DNA of 64,000 nucleotides from an uncultured Lachnoclostridium sp. (GTDB lineage Bacteria; Bacillota; Clostridia; Lachnospirales; Lachnospiraceae). The DNA lies in NCBI GenBank assembly GCA_946415315.1, contig CAMKRZ010000001.1, forward strand, positions 62,001-126,000, given 5' to 3'. The notes under the pieces are model-generated. The model was not told where the DNA came from. It saw only the letters and a list, made by a program, of their open reading frames with translations, and searched no databases. The translations under genes were made by a program, and so were the position numbers. Below, piece by piece: positions 57,744 through 64,000 of this stretch (positions are counted from its first letter, which is position 1; every line of letters begins with the position of its first letter).

Positions 57744-58595
57744 ATGTACAGGATCGTACGAAAGAAAAGTCTGAACCCTACCGTGACGCAGATGGAGATC
57801 GAAGCGCCGTTGGTTGCGGCGAAAGCCAAACCGGGGCAGTTTATCATTTTACGGGTTGATGAGGACGGCGAGCGCATCCCGCTGACGGTAGCCGGAGTGA
57901 ACAAAGAAGAAGGCACCGTCAAGGTGATCTTTCAGATCGTGGGCGCGACGACGGAGCGCATGAACCATAAGAAGGAGGGCGAGTACCTGCAGGATTTTGC
58001 GGGACCGCTCGGAAAACCGACGGAGACGGAAGGCATCCGCAAGGTCTGCATCGTGGGCGGCGGCGTAGGCTGCGCGATCGCGATGCCCGTTGCGCAGGAA
58101 TTTCACCGTCTGGGCGCGGAGGTGACGAGCATCATCGGCTTCCGCAACAAGGACCTGCTGATCCTTGAGGACGAGTTCAGGGAGTGTTCGGACCGGCTTA
58201 TCGTTATGACCGACGATGGTTCGTATGCGCGCCACGGCAATGTGACCGTTCCGCTCAAGGAGATGCTCGAGTCAGGTGAGCGGTTTGATATGATCATCAC
58301 GATCGGTCCGCTGATCATGATGAAGTTCGTGACGCTGACAGCTAAGCCGTTTGGCGTGCCGGTGACGGTATCGATGAACCCGATCATGATCGACGGCACG
58401 GGCATGTGCGGCGGTTGCCGGATCACGCTTGTGAAGGATGACGGCACGCGCGAGACGAAGTTCGCGTGCGTTGACGGACCGGATTTCAACGGTTATGAGA
58501 TTGATTTTGACGAGGCGATGTCGCGCGGCAGGATGTATATGGGGTTTGAGCGGCATGCGTATGAAGAGGCGTGCAACCTCTTCCGCGAGGCCTGA
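57744..58595 (+). CDS. NfnA / sulfide dehydrogenase-type FAD-NAD reductase subunit
   Basis: A 283-residue ferredoxin-NADP reductase-like protein. PGQFIILRVDEDGERIPLTVAG binds FAD, VCIVGGGVGCAIAMPVAQ binds NAD(P), and CGGC with a later ACVDGP supplies cysteines for a [2Fe-2S] centre. Paired with the flavoprotein encoded 108 nt downstream, it fits NfnA (SudB) of the electron-bifurcating NADH-dependent ferredoxin:NADP oxidoreductase or sulfide dehydrogenase. The ATG at 57744 has CGGAG upstream. Confidence 0.87.
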   Translation: MYRIVRKKSLNPTVTQMEIEAPLVAAKAKPGQFIILRVDEDGERIPLTVAGVNKEEGTVKVIFQIVGATTERMNHKKEGEYLQDFAGPLGKPTETEGIRKVCIVGGGVGCAIAMPVAQEFHRLGAEVTSIIGFRNKDLLILEDEFRECSDRLIVMTDDGSYARHGNVTVPLKEMLESGERFDMIITIGPLIMMKFVTLTAKPFGVPVTVSMNPIMIDGTGMCGGCRITLVKDDGTRETKFACVDGPDFNGYEIDFDEAMSRGRMYMGFERHAYEEACNLFREA

Positions 58596-58703
58596 CAGAG
58601 GGGGCATTTTCCGAAAATGTACCCGGATCGCGCCGGGGTATCCTCGCGCAACAAACCGGCTTTTCGTTACACGATAGGCTAAGAGAAAAAGGAGAGAATC
58701 AGC

Positions 58704-60113
58704 ATGCCGATAGTTCCTAAGAAACATGAGATGCCGACGCAGGCACCCGAGGTGCGTGCACATAATTTTGACGAGGTGGCGCTCGGTTACACGGCGGAGA
58801 TCGCCGTGGAGGAGGCGCAGAGATGCCTCAACTGCAAGAACCGTCCCTGCGTGAGCGGATGTCCGGTCAATGTCAACATCCCCGATTTTATCGCGCAGAT
58901 CGCGAAGGGCGATTTTGAGGGCGCATATCAGACAATCCAGAAGACATCGTCTCTGCCGGCTGTTTGCGGTCGTGTGTGCCCGCAGGAGACGCAGTGCGAG
59001 AGCAAATGTACGCTCGGGGTCAAGTTTGAGCCCGTGGGCATCGGGCGGTTGGAGCGTTTCGTCGCGGACTGGCACAATGCCAATGCGACGGAGACCCCGC
59101 AGAAGCCCGAGAGCAACGGTCACCGTGTGGCGATCGTCGGTTCCGGTCCGTCCGGTCTCACCTGCGCGGGAGATCTCGCTAAGAAGGGATATTCCGTGAC
59201 GGTTTATGAGGCGTTGCACACCGCAGGCGGCGTGCTTGTCTACGGCATTCCGGAGTTCCGTCTTCCGAAGTCGATCGTGGCGAAGGAAGTCGACTCGTTG
59301 AAGGCGCTCGGCGTGACGTTCGAGACCAACGTCATCATCGGCAAGACGCTGACGGTCGACGAGCTGTTCGGCATGGGTTACGAGGCTGTATTTGTCGGTT
59401 CGGGAGCCGGCCTTCCGAACTTTATGAACATTCCGGGAGAGTCCTACAAAGGCGTGTATTCCGCAAATGAGTTCCTCACGCGAAGCAACCTGATGAAGGC
59501 GTACCGCGATGATTCCGCGACGCCGATCATGAAGGGCGGCTATGTGGCGGTTGTCGGCGGCGGCAATGTCGCGATGGACGCGGCGCGCACGGCGCTTCGT
59601 CTCGGCGCGGAGAAGGTGTATATTGTGTACCGGCGTTCCATGGAGGAACTGCCCGCGCGCCGTGAGGAGGTTGAGCACGCGGAGGAAGAGGGGATTGAGT
59701 TCCATCTTCTGTGCAACCCCAAGGAGATTCTCGGGTTCAACAATCCGGAGGATCCGCGCGATCCTCGCAACGGTTTCGTTACCGGCATGCGCTGCGTGCG
59801 CATGGAACTCGGCGAGCCCGATGCAGGCGGACGGCGACGTCCCGTGGAGATTGCGGGAAGCGATTTTGAACTTCATGTCGATACGGTGGTCATGGCGATC
59901 GGAACAAGTCCGAATCCGTTGATCAAGTCTACGACGGAAGGCCTTGAAGTGAACCGCAAGGGCGGAATCATCGTCAACGAGGACGGCTTAACGTCCCGCG
60001 AGGGCGTGTACGCAGGCGGTGATGCGGTTACCGGAGCTGCGACGGTTATCAGCGCGATGGGCGCCGGCAAGACGGCGGCAGCGGCGATCGACAAGGCGAT
60101 CATGGGCAAATGA
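58704..60113 (+). CDS. NfnB / glutamate synthase small subunit-like flavoprotein
   Basis: A 469-residue protein homologous to the GltD small subunit. The N-terminus has two cysteine groups (RCLNCKNRPCVSGCP and CGRVCPQETQCESKC) for [4Fe-4S] clusters. VAIVGSGPSGLTCAGDLAKKG binds FAD and VAVVGGGNVAMDAARTA binds NAD(P). Without a GltB gene nearby and with the NfnA-like gene before it, NfnB (SudA) of the bifurcating transhydrogenase is more likely than glutamate synthase. It would balance NADH, NADPH and reduced ferredoxin. Confidence 0.88.
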   Translation: MPIVPKKHEMPTQAPEVRAHNFDEVALGYTAEIAVEEAQRCLNCKNRPCVSGCPVNVNIPDFIAQIAKGDFEGAYQTIQKTSSLPAVCGRVCPQETQCESKCTLGVKFEPVGIGRLERFVADWHNANATETPQKPESNGHRVAIVGSGPSGLTCAGDLAKKGYSVTVYEALHTAGGVLVYGIPEFRLPKSIVAKEVDSLKALGVTFETNVIIGKTLTVDELFGMGYEAVFVGSGAGLPNFMNIPGESYKGVYSANEFLTRSNLMKAYRDDSATPIMKGGYVAVVGGGNVAMDAARTALRLGAEKVYIVYRRSMEELPARREEVEHAEEEGIEFHLLCNPKEILGFNNPEDPRDPRNGFVTGMRCVRMELGEPDAGGRRRPVEIAGSDFELHVDTVVMAIGTSPNPLIKSTTEGLEVNRKGGIIVNEDGLTSREGVYAGGDAVTGAATVISAMGAGKTAAAAIDKAIMGK

Positions 60114-60139
60114 TCTGACAGAGTTACGGGGTTACGGCA

Positions 60140-61264
60140 ATGCAAGAGAATCAACACAAAGAGAATCCGGCGATCCGGGAATTTTACGAGAACGAGATGT
60201 ACGGTGTCTGGCGGGAAGGCGAGACGGTCACATACGAGCTTCTCGGACGGGATCCGAAGGAGACGGAGGTTTCGGACAAACCGCGCAATCCCTTCGAGAT
60301 CATCGGCGGTGAGCTGGTGAAGATCCATGTGGAGAAGGACGGCAGAGAGACCGAATTTACGATCCATGCGTATCTGCCGACGGCGGAGGCGCGAAGCATT
60401 TACCCGAACGGTTCGCCGTTCATCGTGTCGCTCCATCCGCTCATGCCGACGAACGAGCTTCTGCAGCACGGTTATGCAGTGCTTGTATTCAACTCGTTTG
60501 CCATGGCTTCGGACAACACGGAGCGCAAAGGGAATTTTTACGATATCTATCCGTACGGCGAGGACGGGAGCGAGCAGACGGGCGTACTGATGGCCTGGGC
60601 CTGGGGCGCCGCGAAGGTGCTCGATGCTGTCTACGGCGGACTTGACCGGGAGTTTTATCTTGATGCCGATGCGTCGATGGTGACGGGCGTTTCGCGCTGC
60701 GGCAAATCGGCCGCTGTCTGCGGTGCTTTTGAGAAGCGTTTCCGCATGCCGATCCCGGCCTGTTCGGGCGCGGGCGGGCTTGCCCTGTACAATTACCGCT
60801 CGACGGGCAACACGTATGATCTCACGGGTGTGGGCGGCCCCGCTTCATACACGTACGGGGAAAATGAGCCCCTCAGCTGCCTGCAGTCCGACGCGGAGCG
60901 CGGCTGGTTCGTGGATCGTTTCCTCTCGTTCGCGGAGCCCTCGGACATTCCGTATGACCAGGAGTGGCTGCCGATCCTTGCGATGGGAGAGAACCGTTAC
61001 TATTTCATCATTGCCGCCTGCATGAGTGAGGACTGGGTCAACGCGCCGGCGATGTGGGAATGCTACAAGAAAGCAAACGAGATGTATGAGGCGCACGGCC
61101 TCGGCGACCATCTGGTGCTGAATTTTCACCGGGAAGGCCATGCAGTGCTCGCGGAGGACGTGGAGCGCATCGTGGCGTATTTCAATCACATGTATTACGG
61201 CATGAATACCGGAGTGTCGATCGGGGAACTGAAGACGACGGTGTTCGCGGGGCAGGAGAAGTAG
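60140..61264 (+). CDS. CE15-like glucuronoyl esterase
   Basis: A 374-residue alpha/beta hydrolase. GVSRCGKSA matches the GxSRxGK nucleophile motif of CE15 glucuronoyl esterases; SGAGGLALYNYRS and the histidine in FHREGHAV fit the rest of the active site. There is no signal peptide, so it probably acts on imported glucuronoxylan fragments. It complements the cytoplasmic GH10 enzyme at 31.6 kb. The ribosome binding site is weak. A terminator that overlaps the next promoter follows. Confidence 0.78.
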   Translation: MQENQHKENPAIREFYENEMYGVWREGETVTYELLGRDPKETEVSDKPRNPFEIIGGELVKIHVEKDGRETEFTIHAYLPTAEARSIYPNGSPFIVSLHPLMPTNELLQHGYAVLVFNSFAMASDNTERKGNFYDIYPYGEDGSEQTGVLMAWAWGAAKVLDAVYGGLDREFYLDADASMVTGVSRCGKSAAVCGAFEKRFRMPIPACSGAGGLALYNYRSTGNTYDLTGVGGPASYTYGENEPLSCLQSDAERGWFVDRFLSFAEPSDIPYDQEWLPILAMGENRYYFIIAACMSEDWVNAPAMWECYKKANEMYEAHGLGDHLVLNFHREGHAVLAEDVERIVAYFNHMYYGMNTGVSIGELKTTVFAGQEK

Positions 61265-61304
61265 CCGGCATCGCTGTTTTACAGATGCATATTGTGAATT
61301 TGAT

Positions 61305-61343
61305 GGCAGGATAGCCTTGACAAGGCAGTCCTGCCTCTTTTAT
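61305..61343 (+). terminator. Terminator after the CE15 gene, overlapping the next promoter
   Basis: GGCAGGA (61305-61311) pairs with TCCTGCC (61329-61335). An inner GCCTT-GAC-AAGGC stem stacks on it, then TCTTTTAT. The loop includes the -35 of the following promoter. Confidence 0.72.
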
Positions 61344-61346
61344 ACT
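61317..61346 (+). promoter_or_regulatory. Promoter of the Ig-LRR surface protein gene
   Basis: Consensus TTGACA (61317-61322), 18-nt spacer, TATACT (61341-61346). No TGn. Confidence 0.62.
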
Positions 61347-61361
61347 GAATAAAATGATGCG

Positions 61362-61383
61362 GGAAAACTTGTAAAAGTTTTCC
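61362..61383 (+). promoter_or_regulatory. Leader hairpin with GTAA tetraloop
   Basis: GGAAAACTT (61362-61370), GTAA loop, AAGTTTTCC (61375-61383): a perfect 9-bp stem in the ~85-nt leader, about 55 nt before the start codon. It may stabilise or regulate the message. Confidence 0.5.
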
Positions 61384-61436
61384 GTGGCGGGGTCTCTTTT
61401 GACGTCTTTTGTGTCAGAAAGCGAGGAGAAGAGAAC

Positions 61437-64000
61437 ATGAAGCGTGTATGGAAACTGTTCGGAATTGTGATATTACTTTTGATCGTAATGACAGGCGTTG
61501 CCACTGCGACAACGGATCTTCTGAGGATTACGTCACAGCCGACGAATAAGAGCGTCACAGCCGGTTCCACGGCAACATTTTCCGTGACAGCTACGACTCC
61601 GGCAACATCAATCCACTACCAGTGGCAGTATCGGAAGGATGCGAACTCGGCATGGGCACCTTCCGCCCAGAGCGGCAACAAGACCGATATGCTCTCCGTC
61701 GCGGCGACAAACGGCCTTCATGGGTATCAGTTCCGCTGCGTTGTATCGGACAGTTATGGAACGGTAGTGAATTCGAACGTAGCTACTCTGTATATCAGTC
61801 CGAGGATCACGACCCAGCCGGTGAGCAGGACCGCAGCGCCCGGCACAACTGCAAAGTTTACCGTAGCGGCAGCCGGAACGGGAACGATCACATATCAGTG
61901 GCAATACCGAAAGGATGTAAACTCTTCGTGGGCGGCTTCCGCACAGAGCGGCAATAAGACTGCCACGCTCTCCGTCACGGCGACAAACGGCCTTCACGGG
62001 TATCAGTTCCGATGCGTTATAACGGATGGAAGCAAGCGGAAGGCATACACGAATGCTGTCACGCTCTCAGTCAGTCCGAGAATCACGGCCCAGCCGGTGA
62101 GCAGGACCGCAGCACCCGGAACAACAGCAAAGTTTACCGTAGCGGCAGCCGGAACGGGAACGCTCACATATCAGTGGCAATACCGAAAGGATGCAAATTC
62201 TTCGTGGGCGTCTTCCGCACAGAGCGGCAATAAGACTGCCACGCTTTCCGTCGCAGCGACAAACGGCCTTCACGGGTATCAGTTCCGATGCGTTATAACG
62301 GACGGCAGCAAGCGGAAGGCATACACGAATGCTGCCACGCTATCAGTAAGTCCGAGGATCACGACCCAGCCGGTGGATAAGACCGTGACACCCGGTGCCA
62401 CGGCAACCTTTACGGTGAAAGCGGCCGGAACGGGAACGCTCACGTATCAGTGGCAGTACATGAGCCCGTCCATGACGACATGGGCAGGTTCCGCACAGAG
62501 CGGGAATAAGACTGCGACACTTTCGGTGAAGTCGTCCGCAAGCTTGCAGGGCTACATGTTCCGCTGTGTGATCACGGACGGAAGCGGGAGAAAAAACTAT
62601 ACGAAAGCAGTGACCCTGACACTGTGTGACATCCCGATCAACGCTACGTATTTTCCGGATGCAGTTTTCCGTCAGTATGTAACAGACAACTTCGATACCA
62701 CGAAGGACGGAAAACTGAGCAAGATTGAGCTTCTTGCGGTGAGCAAGATCAAAGTGAACAGAAAAGCAATCTCCAACCTGCGAGGGGTAGAGTTTTTTAC
62801 GGTATTGAAGGAGCTGAACTGTAGTACCAACAATCTGACCGCGCTGGATGTGAGCAGGAACACTAAGTTGGAGCGTCTTGACTGCGGATGTAATGCTATT
62901 ACATCATTGGTTGTGGTCAGAAATACAGCATTAAAATCCCTTATATGTTACGGTAATCAACTGGGTTCACTGGATGTGAGCAGAAACACAGCTTTGCAGG
63001 AGCTTAATTGTTTTGAATGCGGCCTGACCGCACTGGATTTGAGCAGGAACACTGCACTGGAGTATCTTGAATGTGGATGCAACTCATTGCCTGCATTGGA
63101 CGTAAGCAAGAACACAGCGCTACAGAGCCTCTATTGTTTCATGGACGGCCTTTATAAACTGGATACAAGTAATAACACAGCACTGGTGGAAATTAATTGT
63201 AGTAGGAATTATTTGAGTGAATTGGACTTAAGCAAGAACACGAACTTGAAGTATCTCAAATGCATTTACAGTTACCTGCATGCGTTGGATGTCAGCAAGA
63301 ACACAGCGCTTGAGCATCTTGACTGTGGCAGTAATTACCTGACAGTGCTGAATTTGAGCAAGAACACGGCGTTGGAGTACCTCGACTGTGATTGTAATGA
63401 TCTGACAGCGTTGAATGTGAGCAAGAACACGAAATTGGTGTCGCTTATATGTTACGGAAACAAGTTGACGGTGTTGGATTTGAGCAAGAACATGGCTTTA
63501 AAGGAACTCATGTGTTATTCTAACAATTTGACGTCGCTGGATGTGAGTAAGAACGAGGCTTTGGCGGTGCTGAACTTCTGGGGATTCAACGATAACGATG
63601 TGATATCGTTGAATTTGAACAAGAATACAGAGCTTGACGATTATGGAAGTATCATACCGAAGATCACGAAACAACCGGTGAGCAAGACTGTGGTAGCCGG
63701 TGCAAAAGCAGTCTTTACGGTGGCTGCAACAGGCGTAGGAACGCTTACGTACCAATGGGAATACCGTTATAACGAAAGTACAGCATGGTTTGAGTTCTGG
63801 CAGAGCGGCAATAAGACGGACACACTTAACGTGACAGCATTAAGTGATTTCCACGGATATCAGTTCCGCTGTGCTGTGACACAGGGAAACGGACAGACGG
63901 CGTACTCGAATGTTGTCACGCTTTCCGTAAGCCCGAGGATCAAAGCTCATCCTGCGGACACGTGCGTGGCACTCGGAACTACAGCAACATTTGCGGTATC
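61437..64000 (+). CDS. Giant secreted Ig-like / leucine-rich-repeat surface protein (3' end outside window)
   Basis: The frame is open from the ATG at 61437 to the right edge (854 codons). A signal peptide (~1-22) is followed by four ~92-residue Ig-like domains (QP...GTTAKFTV...YQWQY...GYQFRC), a short EF-hand-like segment (NFDTTKDGKLSKIELLAV), then about 13 leucine-rich repeats of 21 residues (LxxLxCxxNxLxxLDVSKNTA) with a cysteine in most, and then more Ig-like domains. Ig domains 2 and 3 are almost identical in DNA. GAGGAG lies 8 nt before the start. Probably an adhesin or carbohydrate-binding scaffold. The C-terminal anchor is not visible. Confidence 0.85.
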   Translation, partial: MKRVWKLFGIVILLLIVMTGVATATTDLLRITSQPTNKSVTAGSTATFSVTATTPATSIHYQWQYRKDANSAWAPSAQSGNKTDMLSVAATNGLHGYQFRCVVSDSYGTVVNSNVATLYISPRITTQPVSRTAAPGTTAKFTVAAAGTGTITYQWQYRKDVNSSWAASAQSGNKTATLSVTATNGLHGYQFRCVITDGSKRKAYTNAVTLSVSPRITAQPVSRTAAPGTTAKFTVAAAGTGTLTYQWQYRKDANSSWASSAQSGNKTATLSVAATNGLHGYQFRCVITDGSKRKAYTNAATLSVSPRITTQPVDKTVTPGATATFTVKAAGTGTLTYQWQYMSPSMTTWAGSAQSGNKTATLSVKSSASLQGYMFRCVITDGSGRKNYTKAVTLTLCDIPINATYFPDAVFRQYVTDNFDTTKDGKLSKIELLAVSKIKVNRKAISNLRGVEFFTVLKELNCSTNNLTALDVSRNTKLERLDCGCNAITSLVVVRNTALKSLICYGNQLGSLDVSRNTALQELNCFECGLTALDLSRNTALEYLECGCNSLPALDVSKNTALQSLYCFMDGLYKLDTSNNTALVEINCSRNYLSELDLSKNTNLKYLKCIYSYLHALDVSKNTALEHLDCGSNYLTVLNLSKNTALEYLDCDCNDLTALNVSKNTKLVSLICYGNKLTVLDLSKNMALKELMCYSNNLTSLDVSKNEALAVLNFWGFNDNDVISLNLNKNTELDDYGSIIPKITKQPVSKTVVAGAKAVFTVAATGVGTLTYQWEYRYNESTAWFEFWQSGNKTDTLNVTALSDFHGYQFRCAVTQGNGQTAYSNVVTLSVSPRIKAHPADTCVALGTTATFAV
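61803..62354 (+). repeat. 276-bp tandem duplication of an Ig-like domain
   Basis: Units 61803-62078 and 62079-62354 are about 94% identical by eye. A third, more diverged unit begins at 62355, keeping the 276-nt (92-residue) step. This indicates recent domain gain. Confidence 0.85.
62803..63640 (+). repeat. Cysteine-containing leucine-rich repeats, 21-residue unit
   Basis: About 13 units of 63 nt with consensus LxxLxCxxNxLTxLDVSKNTA. The last unit is irregular (LNFWGFNDNDV), which marks the cap of the solenoid. Confidence 0.85.

Larger units (their letters stand above)
813..62656. repeat. Dispersed overrepresented word CGGAAAATG (core GGAAAAT)
   Basis: Reading by eye on both strands gives about 71 copies of GGAAAAT/ATTTTCC (38 and 33 by orientation), first at 813 and last at 62650, and 23 copies of the 9-mer CGGAAAATG/CATTTTCCG. 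Copies lie in genes in all three frames and in intergenic DNA. They are densest at 30.8-39.5 kb. Details are in the findings. Confidence 0.6.

Noticed and set aside
58704..60113. Calling this gene gltD (glutamate synthase small subunit)
   Set aside because: No large-subunit gene is adjacent, and the NfnA-like gene upstream fits the bifurcating enzyme better.
1..64000. tRNA, rRNA, transposase or integrase genes
   Set aside because: No T-arm-like tRNA sequence, rRNA segment, terminal inverted repeat with transposase, or recombinase motif was found on reading.

Overview
The window reads as chromosomal DNA of a Gram-positive, low-to-mid GC Firmicute, most likely a Lachnospiraceae-type clostridium. 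Support comes from strong AGGAGG-like ribosome binding sites, a Firmicute LexA box (CGAAC-N4-GTTCG) before a Y-family polymerase, sigma-A promoters that nearly all carry a TGn extended -10, sortase/PT-rich surface proteins without outer-membrane features, and a cytoplasmic xylanase. Base composition is moderately GC-rich, except for an AT-richer tract inside the giant surface protein gene (about 12.2-14.2 kb). No rRNA, tRNA, CRISPR array, transposase, integrase or phage gene was recognised.

Layout. 0-2.6 kb: tail of a macro-domain-type protein, a flavoprotein and a vWA protein. 3.0-7.8 kb: a GGDEF diguanylate cyclase followed at once by a membrane HD-GYP phosphodiesterase and a metallo-beta-lactamase-fold hydrolase. 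7.8-11.4 kb (minus): a heterodimeric ABC exporter. 11.8-19.2 kb: a 2488-residue cell-surface protein built of GLUG-type repeats, InlB-type repeats, a 67-residue repeat array and a PT-rich wall linker. 19.3-21.4 kb (minus): LexA-controlled Y-family polymerase plus a YolD-like protein. 21.8-25.7 kb: a whole PTS phosphorelay packed into two fusion proteins (EIIB-EIIC-HPr and EI-EIIA). 25.8-29.6 kb: three secreted or membrane-anchored proteins of unknown function.

29.7-50.2 kb is a dense plus-strand series of small enzymes: thiol peroxidase, Nudix hydrolase, GH10 xylanase, tandem APH-fold kinase, ABC-2 transporter, flavin reductases, XRE regulator, HAD phosphatase and methyltransferase, MATE exporter, GNATs, two predicted metalloproteases, DUF402, an esterase/acyltransferase/DUF6320 trio and TcdA. 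50.3-53.6 kb is a MacB/FtsX-like ABC exporter. 53.6-55.4 kb is largely non-coding around a patatin gene: a structured block, a probable small RNA with an operator-like dyad and a very strong terminator, and an array of hairpins. 55.4-61.3 kb: membrane protein, atypical histidine phosphatase, kinase-GNAT fusion, NfnAB/sulfide-dehydrogenase-like pair and a CE15-like esterase. From 61.4 kb a second giant surface protein (Ig-like domains, then cysteine-containing leucine-rich repeats) runs off the right edge.

Cross-cutting observations. (1) The 9-mer CGGAAAATG (either strand) occurs about 23 times, and its 7-base core about 71 times, in all three reading frames and between genes, far above expectation. 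(2) The two-protein PTS has every phosphotransfer domain but no adjacent sugar enzyme. (3) Divergent genes at 29.7 kb appear to share one palindromic -35 hexamer. All counts were made by eye; family names come from recognised motifs, not from database searches.
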